A stretch of 64,000 bases of DNA from positions 62,001 through 126,000 of the forward strand of contig LUCM01006012.1 of the NCBI GenBank assembly GCA_008360955.1. The letters run 5' to 3'. The stretch's first letter is position 1. Each line of letters begins with the position of its first letter. The notes beneath the pieces were generated by a model. That model was not told the origin of the DNA. It was given only the letters and a program-made list of their open reading frames with translations, and ran no database searches. Origin of the DNA: Fasciolopsis buskii. Its lineage: Eukaryota > Platyhelminthes > Trematoda > Plagiorchiida > Fasciolidae. Positions 1-11,704 of the stretch are shown here, in pieces. The position numbers were made by a program, and so were the translations under genes.

Positions 1-14
1 ATAAAATGTTGTCC

Positions 15-188
15 TTATCAGGACCACATGATGTAAGGAGTGTATCGAAAAATCGATGCGCCATGTATTGGTTTTAATTTTTTTATTGTAAAACTTGCCT
101 TGAGAAAGACTATCCACTGTAGTCGAAACGTTGGCGCATTACATCTACCCACAAAGCTGTGTTATTAACATTATGTCATTCACAATTA
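15..188 (+). mobile_element. Short non-autonomous retroposed element, copy 1
   Basis: This copy matches the reverse complement of the element at 8314-8548. Shared blocks are the 5' part (CAGGACCA.ATGATGTAAGG), the central CTTGA...GTCGAAA core and the 3' end (TCACAATTA). A 12-base repeat, AAAATGTTGTCC at 3-14 and AAAACGTTGTCC at 189-200 (one mismatch), flanks it as expected for a target-site duplication. The core reads CTTGAGAAAGAC...GTAGTCGAAAC, and GACTA pairs with TAGTC. This resembles helix II and the GAAA box of a type I hammerhead ribozyme, but the CUGAUGA box is degenerate. Compared with copy 2 it has lost the left inverted arm, between about 80 and 84. Penelope terminal repeats and schistosome Sm-alpha elements carry such ribozymes, so a link to them is possible but unproven. 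Confidence 0.7.
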
Positions 189-200
189 AAAACGTTGTCC

Positions 201-1430
201 GTTTGGCAGTGTTCCGTCTCAGGCAGACTGTAGACAGTTGATAAGCACAAAGTCACACGGTCGCCCTAATGAAAACCGAAAAGTTGAAGTTAGCCATTCG
301 CATGTTCAAACGAGCAAATCGAGTCTAAAAAACGGCCTCGATTGTGATGATTCTGCAGGGGGACAGCAAAATAAGTGCACAAAGCAAGACTAACGGGGAT
401 CATGCATGCCAGTGATAGTATTTCTCCTCGGAATAGCAAAAAATCCTTCGTTACGGGACCATAGTGGCCGTAAAATTTGTTCCAGGCATGAAAAGAAGAG
501 GTTTCAATGAGGGCCGCATTCCTCAAAACTCCAGAGAGAAATGTCTTAAACAAAACAGTCTAGTAAGGTGCGAGTTTTGCCATCGAGACTGCATCATAGA
601 CGACAAACGCAGCGTCGAGATAAATTGCGCATATATAAGTAACATTGAACAGAACAGACTGGTGTTTGAGACAGAATACCTTGGTAACTTCGCACCTTAC
701 TTTAACTACCCATGTTACGAAAAAATACGGACAGTACCTATTCGTGTCCTTCAGGGATTAAGTACGAACGAGCAGGCCAGATGAACACCTGATCGGCGTT
801 TACTCCATAAAGCGCCGGTAAATCAAATGGTCAAAGCCTCGAGTTACGCCCAATCAAAATAACGACAATCACATAACAGTTAACAATAAGTCAACAAGTT
901 ACGTCCTAACTTCGAGAAATGTAAAGACGATGAGAATAATACTGAGCGTATTTCTGTTGTCTCCATTTGGGTTCAAGAGTATAAATTTCCAATTATCGTA
1001 CTCTGAACTCTAATTGTGTCCAACAAGAGCAATCATAATCATCATTCCGAGACAACCGTATGGATTTTGCTGACTCTTACTCTGAGAATAGAATTGATTT
1101 ATGCACCAATGGTTGATGGAAGCATTTTGCACATCATATAACAGAACACGCAGGGTTCAGTTCAACACAACACAAAATAAGGGAAAAAACAGCTTGATGG
1201 TTGGATGTGTATTTTAACGTAGCAACTAAGGCAGAACACACCAATAAATTTGACCGACTTAACAACATACAAGAATGCAAAACAATGACTTCAACAACAG
1301 CACAGAATCGACTAACAGAAAAATGTCAATTGAGAGCACTGGGTGTTATATGGAATAAGTCCATTTGATAGAAGCGGATTGGCTAAACTTTCTGTAACGA
1401 GATACGCAGTACCTTACTTGGAGTTTGGTT
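201..1430. other. Unrecognised stretch, no supported gene
   Basis: No conserved domain, RNA gene or repeat is recognised here. Short open frames exist on both strands (for example 464-784 on plus), but they resemble no known protein and overlap each other. It is probably old repeat-derived or intergenic DNA. Confidence 0.4.
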
Positions 1431-1439
1431 GGGTGAACT

Positions 1440-1925
1440 TGCGATTTCGCGATCGTTACAATCGCAAAAATGTGTCATGGTCCGTCGAGCGTGGTGGGTA
1501 GTAATAAGTAGGCTACTGCTCAGAGTTTCCTCTCTATTATTCAACCTGTCTCTTCTGTCTCCAACCAAATCTCTTTGCCCCTTCTGCCTACCCATAGTGG
1601 CCCTACTGATAACACGCCCAAAACTCACAGTGGTTCATTGTCAAACAGTTTAGTAACCGGTGTTCAGTCTGCTGGCTCACATTTTCTCAAGCCTCGTCAG
1701 CCTCTGAATCTCGGTTCCTTTAATGTGCGCACTTTAATGCAGGCTGGCCAACATGTGTGTTTGGCTCTGAGAGTGGACACACTTTCGACTGACGTCTGCT
1801 GCGTCAGTGGAACACGAAGTTAGGAATTCATCATAGTAGAGTAATTCAACTAACTGCGTCAAACGTCTCGTCAAGATATCACCTGCACAAATCAGAAAAC
1901 GAAGCAGCTTGAGATGTGAGTCAAT
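1440..1925 (+). pseudogene. RTE-type LINE fragment A: N-terminal region and start of endonuclease
   Basis: The plus strand encodes the leader of an RTE-clade retrotransposon polyprotein and the start of its apurinic-like endonuclease, with the recognisable segments SFNVRTLMQAGQ and TLSTDVCCVSGTR. A frame change and stop near 1822-1835 follow, after which VIQLTASNVSSRYHLH continues in another frame to about 1925. The same region is found at 19645-20136 on the minus strand, with SFNVRTLMQVGQ. Homology ends abruptly at about 1925, where a minus-strand reverse transcriptase segment of the same family begins. The copy is disabled by frameshifts and truncation. Confidence 0.75.
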
Positions 1926-3365
1926 GCGGGATGACATCAAATGAGAAAGCTGAAGCGGCTCTTTTAGAATCGACCCCACCAAATTTGAAAAGAACTGCGT
2001 GAGTTCGTCGAAACCGGTCGCTTTTCCCCTCTTCAGAAGTTGAATACTGAACTCCACTTCCAATTTGGTCCGTGGATTGAGAAAAATCTCCCAATGAGTC
2101 GCAGTTACAGATCCCGGTCTAAACACGTTAGCGTGTGACCAGCCAAAGTTATCCCTGAAGTGCTCAGCCCAACGGTCCAGCCATTGCTGTTTAAAATTGG
2201 TATGCTCTCCATTCCTATCGCACACGACTTCACTAACCGAAGTTAGCCACCAACCGGTGTCATGTGTAAGCTTAAGCAGTCATTGACTGTCACCTGAAGC
2301 GGAAGCTTCCTTAATCTGTTTGGCCACCTCAACCCACCAGTTTTCAGAATCATTCTTAAGACTTATCGTCAACTGACCCTGCAACTGCCGACGCATCTTA
2401 TTCATCTCCTCGCGGTTAGGGAGCTGGCGAATTTGCTCCATTAGACCCTACGATCAATGCGAGATCCAATGTCTTTGATGAACGCTAGGTCTAGAATCAC
2501 AGACGAAATCTGTGGCCAAATGTACCGCCTGATTGATATGATCCCACTGCTCCTCTTCATAGCTGCGCGTCGGAGTACTTAGTTCCTCGGATACTTCTAC
2601 GGAGTATCAGGTTTGCGGTCTGAGTTGATGACCATTGAGCTGAAGCAAAAAATTGCATTAAAGTAAGCGCCTGGTCAGACTCGGTTTACATGGTCCAGTA
2701 AGACCCCCAGTTCTGGACAAAACCGCCCCAACGGTAGCTTACTGCAACATGGTCGATCTGACTTAAACCACCCGTCGAGTTAGGGCACCATGTAGTTGTG
2801 CGACGTGAACTGAGTCGGAAATTCGCACTAGAGAGGAATAAATTATTGTTCACGCGAAATTGGAGAAGTCTTTTCCTGTTATCTGTAAAATGAGCAGGCA
2901 AGGCGCATTGTCCACCTAAAAAGGATTCCGATGCATTCAGGTTTTCGCCTGCTATCACTAAAATGTCAGAGCCTTTGCTTGTGTTAACAAGAGTAACAAC
3001 TTCGTCATGAAACTTGTCTTTTTGCATGTCAGTGCCGCAGTCTGTTGGAGCGCATGCCGAGATGAGAAATAAACGGGGATTAACACAAGCGTCCTTCGGG
3101 AAGCCGACTGATCCCTGCAGACTGACGGCGCACAGGAGACTGGTACGTGGGATCCATTCCAAAAGGGCCACTTCAGACTTCCCACTCAGGACTATTTCTG
3201 CACCCCGTTGACCCTCAGCTTGAGCTGCTTCGTCTCCTGAATGGTGAAAGAAATATCTTGACGAGACATTTGGCGCAGTTAGTTGGATTGTTCTACTTGA
3301 ACCTTGAATTCATGTTTCACACACTCAGCAGACATCAATCTAAAGTGAATCCTTTTAGAATGTAA
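1926..3365 (-). pseudogene. RTE-type LINE fragment B: endonuclease, linker and start of reverse transcriptase
   Basis: Read from 3365 down to 1926 on the minus strand. The endonuclease part (3365-2686) shows FLISACAPTDC, SDILVIAGENLNA (the GDFNA motif, altered) and GGLSQIDHVAVSYRWGG (the IDH...SYRWRG motif). The linker follows, and 2225-1930 gives VCDRNGEHTNF, RWAEHFRDNF and LLKRGKATGFDEL, which normally precede the RT fingers. Stops and frame changes separate the blocks. The 5' edge at about 3365 touches fragment C, which runs the other way, and the RT is cut off at 1926. RTE enzymes nick DNA and copy element RNA into the target; this copy cannot encode them. Confidence 0.8.
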
Positions 3366-5240
3366 GCCAGGTAACAGTTGCTTGTATGCTCTCAGTGTGC
3401 AAGGGTCAGTCGGCCTCCTGAAGGATACTTGTGTTATTCTCAGTTTACTTGTCATCTCGGCATAAGCTCCAACAGACTGCAGCACTGACATGCAGGGGAC
3501 GACTTTTATGACGAAATTGTCATCACCATTCGGAAACCTGTCTAAGGGGACGGCACTCCTTGCCTGCTTAGCGAACAAATAGCGGAGAAAGAATTCCCTA
3601 GTTTCGTGTGAACAATAACTTAGTCCTGCCTGGCATAAATTTCCGATACAGTTCACGTCGCACAGCGACATGGTGCTCTAACTCGACGGGTAGTCTGAGT
3701 CAGCTCGACCATATTGCAGTAAGCTACCGTTGGCGCGGTTTTTTCCAGAATTGTAGATCGCAGTAGACCACGTACGTCGAATCGGACCATGCGACAGTCT
3801 TAATGCTATTTTTGCTGCAGTTCGACGGCCATCAACTCAGACCACAAACCCGACTGGCCATCGAACCTCTGTCTGATTCTGCTGTTCGCGCTAGCTGTGG
3901 AAAGAAAATATCCGACGAGCTGAGGATTTCGACGATCAGCGATGTAGACGAGCGCTAGAACCAAAACAAGCAGACGATGCAGTTGGTGGCGTTAGTTGAC
4001 CATTACTATTGGGAATGACTTTGAAAACAGGTGGGTTGAGGTAGCCAAACAGATAAAGGAAGCTTCTGCTTCAGGTGACAGTCAATGACTGTTTGAGCTT
4101 ACACATGACACCGGTTGGTGGCTAACTTCGGTTAGTGAAGTCGTGTGCGATAGGAATGGAGAGATTACCTAGGGTAGACAGCAAAGGCTGGACCACTGGG
4201 CAGAGCATTTCAAGGATCAGTTTAGCTGGCCACACGCTAACCTATTGAGTCCGACGTTTGGAGCTGTGACTCCTTGGGAGGCGCCACCTGATCCCCCAAA
4301 GGAAGTGGAAGTGGAGTCGAATATTCGACTTCTGAAGCGTGGAAAAGCAACCGGTCCTAACGACCTTCCCCCAGTTGTTTTCAAATTGGGTGGGTAAGCG
4401 CTGGTGAAATCACTTACCTCCTGGCTTCATAATATTTGGAACGGGGAACGCATTCCGTTATCGTGGGGTGAGTCACTGATTATACCCATCTTCAAGAATG
4501 GCACACGGAGTGACTGCAGCAATCATCGTGGGATTAGTTTAATTCCGATAGTTACTAAGGTGTTAGCTTTGATAATGGTGCGCCGTTTGACACCAATTCG
4601 CGAGGGTAATATCCGCGAACAGCAGGTCGGATTTCGTCCAGGTCGAGGTTGCATCGACCAGATATTCACTTTCCAACAGATACACGAAACGCGTCACACG
4701 CACACACACGGCCGCCCTACGACCGTAGGCTTCCTTGACTAAGAAGATGCTTTCGACTCCGTGGATCGGGCAGCACTATTCACTGCTCTCCATCGGAAGG
4801 GTATGCCAACGAAGTTCGTAAACCTGTTGCGAGCATTGTACTCGCATACCTATGGTCGCGTGAGGGTATACGGTAAACTATGGAGTTCATTCGAAACGAC
4901 TAGTGGCGTTCGACACGGGTATCCCATCTCTCCATTTTTGTTTAACGTCGTCAATGGAAGATCCTTTAGGAGGTTTCCAGGATATAGATGTAGATTTGGC
5001 AAGTGGCCCTAGATTACGCAGATGACGTCGTGTGTCCGTTCGAATTTACGGACGATGCATAACGTGCATTAGACGGACTCTCGAGGGTTGTAGATCCATT
5101 CGGGATGTGTCCCGCCCCTTCAAATTTCAAAGTGTTTTTCAAGGCTGGATCACAGTAGTCCCAAACGTGATGCTGAATAGAGAAGAACCAACGATTGTGG
5201 ATCATTCTTATTTGGGAAACAGAGGAGGCGGGGTCTCAAC
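3366..5240 (+). pseudogene. RTE-type LINE fragment C: endonuclease to RT palm
   Basis: Plus-strand remains of the same RTE family, in order: endonuclease pieces (YAPTD region near 3460-3480; DHIAVSYRWRG near 3700-3745), linker (VCDRNG near 4145; HFKDQFSWPHAN near 4210), then reverse transcriptase. RT shows LLKRGKATGPNDLP, WGESLIIPIFKNGT, NHRGISLIPI, GFRPGRGCIDQIF, DAFDSVDRAALFTALHRKG, GVRHGYPISPFLFN and the catalytic palm DYADDVV at 5012-5032. Stop codons at about 4395 and 4740 and further shifts break the frame. After the thumb start (about 5210) the sequence changes to unrelated DNA. The 3' end of the element is missing. Confidence 0.85.
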
Positions 5241-5440
5241 GTTCCTCTGCTGCAGGTCTTTTATTTCTTCCGGTTCCTTATTCCATTTTAACAATTCTAA
5301 ATTTAACTGTACCCCAAACTGTTGGCAAACATATTATCTTAGACCATTTTAGGGAAGTTGTTTTTGTTAATATTTTTACATGGTTACTGACTCCCACGAT
5401 TTCTCGATATTTACGGATGAACCATACAAACATCTCCTCG

Positions 5441-5560
5441 TTCACACTGAACAATCGTTGTGATCATGTCGATGACCAATAACGGCATTCGACAAGGATG
5501 TGCCATCTTTCTATTCCTGTTCAACTCCATCATGGACGATGTGAATAGTACCGGGCATGC
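5441..5560 (+). pseudogene. RTE reverse transcriptase fragment D
   Basis: A short block encoding NGIRQGCAIFLFLFNSIMDD corresponds to the GVRQGCP.SPFLFN motif of RTE reverse transcriptase. It lies about 200 bp after fragment C ends, so it is either a separate small insertion or a displaced part of an internally rearranged copy. No flanking duplication was seen. Confidence 0.6.
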
Positions 5561-7284
5561 ATACTTGACGAGTGGCAATAGCCGCGAAATCGATCGTGCT
5601 TCCAGATACTACATACAGTTCCCATGTGTACATATATATGTAGGCATGTTGTGTCGTTTGCCCGACTATATTTAAATTTACTTATTGTTGTGGAACCAGT
5701 GTGACAGTAACTTATAAAGGCATGCACTTCAAATGATTTTGATTGAGGCTCCGAACGCGGGAACTACATACGCGCACAACTCTCGATGACAGACGGTGCA
5801 TTTTAGGATTTTGACATCCCACATGGTCATTTTAAATTTTTCTGAACTTGTTACAAAAATGTTGATTAATTTTAGGAAACCCTTTTCATTTATTTTGTAA
5901 CCTTGACAATTCAGCAAGGGCATTTAGTAGCGAGCGCCATCCATTATCGCTGGTGGACAAAACGTGTTCCGTCAGTTAAACGACCGCGGGGGTAGACAAT
6001 TCATAAACATCCTCTTAGGTTATCGCAGCATCTGTCCGCCAAAGAAGCACCTTGTAAACGAAATATTTCTCACAGGTTGCACATCAATGGTTCGAAATAT
6101 TTTCATCTGGACGATATGATATGGTCTTCTGTTACTCAAGTGCAAACACTGGAAGTCAAAACACAGTCATTAACTTGTACTTTCTAGTCCAATTGCTTAC
6201 ATTTTCCCGCTCACTGGAACTCACTCAACGATTGCAGAAGTGAAGGTCATTTTGACTGCTTTCGAATTATGGGGCTCAGGCAAGTCAAGCCACGAACTCA
6301 CCAAGTAGAGTATTTCGTTCTTTTAAGGCTGAACTAACTAGTCCAAGAGCAAATCAGCAATAGGAATTAGGTATTAGCCGGTACTTTCCTGTCACCCAGC
6401 TGGTAACCACGCCTGACCTACTAAGGACTTACCTGGTTCTATGCCACTCATGTTTCAGGGTCAGGTTCGTCGGTAGTGGGCTCCAACGGCTGTTGAGCAG
6501 CTCATTCTGCGACATTCATACATGGCGCATGTAATCAAAACAATCAGAGAGCGAGAGACCCTATTACGATGGAGCTAAGACACACAGACACGGATTCAAG
6601 TCTTTTGAGTGTCATGGAACCTAATCAACATTTGCAATTCGTAACTTATCATGCAATCTGCCGTTCATCTACGGTATTTTGTCAACTCAACGAGCAAGGA
6701 TTTCGACCGAGAAGGCACATTGGGGAATATTTATCGACTGAATTTTCGCCGAAAGTTGCGTCGGGGATTGCATTGCATTGTGGTGTATTTGGAGGAACGA
6801 TCAGTTGGAATCGATCATGTAGGCCAATAAACCAGTATTTTCGTTAGTACAACAAGGTATGGAAGCAAAGGACATGATGTCATTTTAATAGAGGGTTAAA
6901 AGATGGTACGATCATTCGTCACAAGATGCTGTCAAGCGTTTGTAGCTGACACAATTGGAGGGCATACAGTGGTGGAAAAACTAAGGATTGCTCAACTATG
7001 AACCGTTAGAAATAAGTTTGTAGAGCCATCTATTATGCTATTCACGACCAAACATTTTGGGTTAAATAAGGGAATTACTTATTCGACAAAGATTCGACTT
7101 ATTCTGTGCTGAGGTGTTTTCGTGACGAATATCAACACCGGCGTGACGGGCAGTTGTCAGTAGATCCCGCTCTGCTGCCATTTTTGGCTATTATTGCAAT
7201 CGTCATGTGACGCGGAATGCGGTGTGTTACCGCGAAAAGAGCATCATACCTCCCTCATGTTATTTTTAAATTAAGTGTACCGTT
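5561..7284. other. Unrecognised stretch
   Basis: No gene family, RNA or known repeat is recognised. The longest open frame, 6569-6847 on plus (92 codons), has no familiar motif and no clear coding signature. It is most likely degenerate repeat or intergenic DNA. Confidence 0.35.
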
Positions 7285-7440
7285 CATCTTGTATACCGCC
7301 ACATTGGTTTGGAATCTGAGTGTTGATGCTGGCTGATACGCTTACTGAGCTTTGGCTCACATTGATTTCTGTTTCCGTACTTTCTAGGGTGATCATGCAA
7401 CCCCTTCGAAGATCGCTGCCCCAATGCATCCTGCACAGGT
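7285..7440 (+). repeat. Dispersed repeat, copy 1 of 2
   Basis: The stretch beginning CTTGTATACCGCCA and running through GGCTGATACGCTTACTGAGC to ATGCAACCCCTTCG aligns by eye with 28530-28690 in the same orientation, at perhaps 60 to 65 percent identity. Neither copy encodes a recognised protein. The family and its full limits are unknown. Confidence 0.5.
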
Positions 7441-8301
7441 AAGGCAATTGTTGTTGGAATACCCTTTAAGCATAACTTCCACGCGACCTTGCAGCAGTTT
7501 ATTGATACTTGAGGTCCCTTCCGCTTCAGATTGCTATCTGACTTCGAAACAACCCTCCATTCGAATTGTTCAACAGGCCTAGATAGGATTGAGATTACAG
7601 TCAACTTCTAGCAAAGTATGATTTGCGGACCGCGGCATAATCCCATGAAAGACGAATCCCACTGACCATTTGAATCGATTAACGGCAACACGGTGTCGAA
7701 AAGGATTTGTGTTAAAATCAGTGGCGTGAATCCAAACCTCCGTTTTCTGGAAGTGGCGCCGATAAAGGGCACCGATTCTCCGCGATATTATGCCTACTCA
7801 TCGGTCGACAAATGTCCCTGTGATTTTGTTACAAGCCTTTGTGAAAGCACTTTACAAATAGCTGATTTGTCAGTTACCCGTTATAATAATTTTTTTATTC
7901 TTAATTTGTACGGATTTTTTCATTCAAATCCGGTGACCTAAGTCCTCTCGGAAAAGCTCATGTCCTACCAGCGTCCTTAGAACGATCCTCACTTTACGAC
8001 AACTCCCATTTTAGTCTTCGCAAACAGTATCCACGGAGCTTCACCTGATTCTAATCTGTCAAGACCCTTCCGTAATGTATAACACATTGATTCCCGATCG
8101 ATTGCGTTCTTTGGCCATTTCGTGTACGTCGTATTCTTCACACCACTAGAACTGCGTGAACAGAAAAGAACCATCAAAGAATCAAACAAAAATACCGTTG
8201 TTGGCACTGACAACAATGAGCCGACGATTCAGTCATTGGGGATAACCTTGCTGATAGCAAATTTCCATTGCTAAGCGTGCTTCGAAACACCCCTTATAAC
8301 T
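7441..8301. other. Unrecognised stretch
   Basis: Open frames at 7693-7941 (plus) and 7989-8216 (minus) show no recognisable domain. Nothing else is supported here. Confidence 0.35.
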
Positions 8302-8313
8302 ATCCTTTGATCT

Positions 8314-8548
8314 TAATTGTGAGTGATATAATGTTAATAACACAGCGTTGTTGACAGATGTAATGCGCCAACCTTTCGACTACCGTAGACAGTCTTCATC
8401 AAGGCAAGTTTTACAATCAAATGGCGTCTACCAACAACGCTGTGTTATCAACATTATATCATTCACAATTAAAACCAATACATGGCGCATCGATTTTTCA
8501 ATACACTCCTTACATCATTTGGTCCTGAGATTTACAAACTGGTTACCA
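8314..8548 (-). mobile_element. Short non-autonomous retroposed element, copy 2 (fullest copy)
   Basis: This 235-bp insertion is bounded by a perfect 12-base repeat, ATCCTTTGATCT, at 8302-8313 and 8549-8560. Read on the minus strand it matches copy 1 (15-188); its 3' end CACAATTA is shared, while the 5' end reaches further. Inside are 39-bp inverted arms (8315-8353 and 8432-8470) with two mismatches, enclosing a 78-base loop. On the minus strand the loop holds CCTTGATGAAGAC...GTAGTCGAAAG at 8373-8404, a helix flanked by near matches to the CUGAUGA and GAAA boxes of the hammerhead ribozyme (one core mismatch). It has no reading frame of its own. Fixed 3' end, variable 5' end and target duplications point to target-primed reverse transcription. 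Confidence 0.75.
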
Positions 8549-8560
8549 ATCCTTTGATCT

Positions 8561-10699
8561 ATCAGTGATGCACAGACCAAGGCAGATCTCGTCAGAACTA
8601 AAAGACGGATTCGGAATGTGATATAGTACCATTAATATAAACAGTGATGCGATACATTAAAAGTACGTGCCTTAAGAGTAAACGAGAAGAGGGATCAAAC
8701 CACGAAACCGGATTAGGCGGTAAGACAAACGCTTGAGGTCAACGCACGCAGCACGATGCGTGGACGAGACAGAATATGAGTTTTAAGGTCACGTTGATAC
8801 GACAAAATTAAGTGATGAGTCATTAGGGTTCGACAGGCAGAAATACATAGTGAATCAATACTGGGAGAGATTAACATGGACCAGGTAAATAAGGGGGAAC
8901 AATGAGGTCAATGGATGACTTTTCACACATGCATATCTGAAGGATGCTACACCCTCTCATAATACGTAAACATATTGTCACCGAGCCATAACAGCGATTC
9001 GCTTGACTGTGATAATTTGTTGCCCTCCCACCAACCCTTATTATTATTGTTAGCTTGTGGCCAGCAGACGGAGATTGTTCTGGCGAGATGTGGTCAAAAC
9101 TCAACATTTCCCACACTGACTTTTGTCACATGAGTCGACTACGTAGGCCCATCTACTCTCGCATCACGGGCCGGAAGCCCAATGGCTGCCAGGAATAACT
9201 CCCCGGGGGTATCGGGCGTTTCGGAATCTCGAGGACGCTATCCTTAAAGGCATACTGAGGTTCTTAAGAACCAAGGCGACCCCTCCCAGTTATCTTGGCT
9301 CACTCGGAAAGACGTGAAAGGGTACCATATTTTGCCACGCTATTGAGCCCTATTTTCCGCCATAACTACGTTATATTTATAGCTAGAGAATGACATCTGG
9401 TATGCGAGCCTTTCACAGGACGATTGTTGTGAAAGTTGATTTTCGTCATTTTAATTCCTCCGCAAGTTTAGGTACACCGAAAACCTAGGGGAATATTGAG
9501 CTCTTGACGAACACGCTACCCTAGTTATGTGTCTTCATCTAAGGCCTAGCCAGCAACAGGTTCAATTTACCATGCAATAACGTTCTCTGAATTTAGTTGC
9601 TACTTCCCAAAGCCGTCTGCTCAACTGGGAAGTGAACGAGAAATGGTCAAGTCAAAATTTGCTTTCATGCACCCGGATTCTGGTAAATTTTCAGCTCGAG
9701 CAAATGCTTAGAAGAAATGAAAGCATACATCCCCACGCACTACAATAAAATAAGCGGCTTGATTAAATAATAACGGCAAACGAAAATAAAAATTCATAAA
9801 CACTACAATTGGAAGAAAGCCCCAAGATCACCCATCACCAGTTCGTAACTTTTCCGTAGGAGAACAAAGTTAAGAATACGGGCGTTTCTGTGCGCAAAGA
9901 TACCCGAAAAGTGGAGCCTTAGAGTGGAACGAGTTGAAGAATGAGAAACAGCCCCGGACACAGCCGCATGAAGTCAGTGATTAGTGTTAATCAACAAACT
10001 GTCTGAAAGTCTGCCACAGTCGTCAAACTGTTTTTCAACAGTGAAATCTTCATGTGTGTCTCTGTCAATTTCGCTGCAACCTGCAAGCAGTTTTAAAGGT
10101 TTGACGGTAAAAATGAAATACTTCTCCTTCAAGCCAGAGTAGAATACTGATGCGCAGTAGGGTGAAAATGTATAAAGTAACTAACTGACTATTTAGTGCA
10201 CAAGATACTAAACTTCCTGAGTCTAAATAAGAATAAAGTGAATGCACCATACATGCTGAACACCGATTCAAAATGTCGGGCCCAACAAACCTTGAGTGAA
10301 TTCTATTTTCGAGTAGTCGATACGAAACTGTTTTTGGATGTATTCATTGTTACTTTCCAACGATGGAAGGTCACTGAAAATGAATGAATACCGGGAACTA
10401 CGCTGAAGGTCGAAAGTGATATCAACACATAAGAACATTCAGTGATAGGGAGTGAGCAAAGGAACAGTAAGGTAGTTCATTCGAATTGCTTGTTGATGAC
10501 CAGCGCTGCTTTCAGTATTGTGAAGATCGCCCAAAACGACGCCATCAGCAAATTTGCAACCAGTGAAATTTGGGAGAATATAGTGCATATTGACATGAAG
10601 AGAGAAAATAAACAGAAAACGCCAGAGTTAGCTGGAAGGTGTGAGGGCTTATTCTTACCGTAAAATTGAGCTGAATGCGGTTGTAAAACTAGTCACGTG
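8561..10699. other. Unrecognised stretch, probably old repeat
   Basis: No domain is recognised on either strand. The short frames present (8871-9116 minus, 10065-10271 minus, 10442-10663 plus) have no familiar motifs. It is AT-rich in places, with no RNA gene or clear promoter. Confidence 0.35.
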
Positions 10700-11235
10700 A
10701 GAAGTTCAAAATGTCCGGATCAGCGTCGTTTTCATGCAGCATCCGAAGAGAGTTGCGGTGATTCAGGGAGCCGAAATCGTCAACATACACAACAAGAACA
10801 AGCCGTACTATGCGGGATCCACCATCACGAGAAGAAAAAAACTGAATGAGTGTGAATAAGTCAAGTGCAGACACCGAAGATTCATGCGCAAACCGCATGG
10901 GATCGTGGCTCAGGACGTCAGTTAAAATACAATTGAGAAGCAAGTTCTCCAGCATTTCCAAAAGAGCTGACAAGCGGGCAGTGAATTAATACTTGTCAGA
11001 TCTCTCCTTTGAAATTGACTTTATTCAAAGCGATTTCGTGAAGTGAGTGCTGGCTGCGGTCACAATACAAATATTGAGAAGGTTGGATAAAGGAGCTACA
11101 GGATGAGGCGCACATGTTTTGAATGGTAAAGAAGAAAATAAATCGTATTCACAAAATTCATTGCTTTTACGTTTGAGCAACGTTCGTGGAACTGCGTCTT
11201 CCGAAAATGAGGTGAGCTCATTAAGAACGGCCAAT
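10700..11235 (-). pseudogene. CR1/Rex-like LINE reverse transcriptase fragment
   Basis: Read from 11235 down on the minus strand. A block with FSSLPFKTCAPHPVAPLSN resembles the start of a non-LTR RT, where the partner loop PLS..FN is typical. After a frame change, LLEMLENLLLNCILTDVL matches the SKLLE..V...L..YL region. ALDLFTLIQFF and LVLVVYVDDFGSLNHRNSL then match the (V)VY.DF.KAFDSV.H segment of the RT fingers and palm. The YVDD here is therefore probably the F/YLDF.KAF motif and not the catalytic YADD. Stops interrupt it, so it is a relic. It differs from the RTE family nearby. Confidence 0.55.
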
Positions 11236-11704
11236 GGTGGATCAAGTGAGAGCTAGCCAGAGCTTTTGTAGAACCAATGGTTGAATTTTGATTTTGAGCT
11301 ACAAAGTTGTTCCAAGGCTTACAAACGTTGCGGCAGCTGTTATTAACAAAAGGTATCCAAATGCGGTCGTCTGATCTCAGTTTCCTCAGCTATGGTAAAG
11401 CTTTTGACCCTGTAGAGCGAACCCTCATCGTGTGCCATTTCTTTACCTCGACCAAGCCGTTTAGAGGTAGGCGAAGATGATCTGTCATGTTAGACATAAT
11501 ATGTCTGACTGGGGAAGCCGAAATTATGGCAATCATTCAAGTGTGGTTTATCATGGCTAAGAAGAAATTAAAATTCTTCGGAGCTTACCATATCAAGTGG
11601 CATACTCAAATTGTCTCGAGAGCTAACAAGCCTAGTCACAAGGCGGGTGAATAGTGTGGATCGAGTTAGGGAATTTTTCTATCCATGCCCCTTGGGATGA
11701 AGAA
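11236..11704. other. Mostly unrecognised, with a possible RT trace
   Basis: Around 11380-11425 the plus strand reads LSYGKAFDPVERTL, similar to the DF..AFDSVDR motif of LINE reverse transcriptases. The surrounding frame is not recognisable. The rest of this interval shows nothing supported. Confidence 0.3.

Noticed and set aside
3279..3671. 130-codon minus-strand frame and the plus-strand frames around 3014-3365
   Set aside because: These are antisense or wrong-frame readings of RTE fragments B and C; the recognisable motifs are in the other frames.
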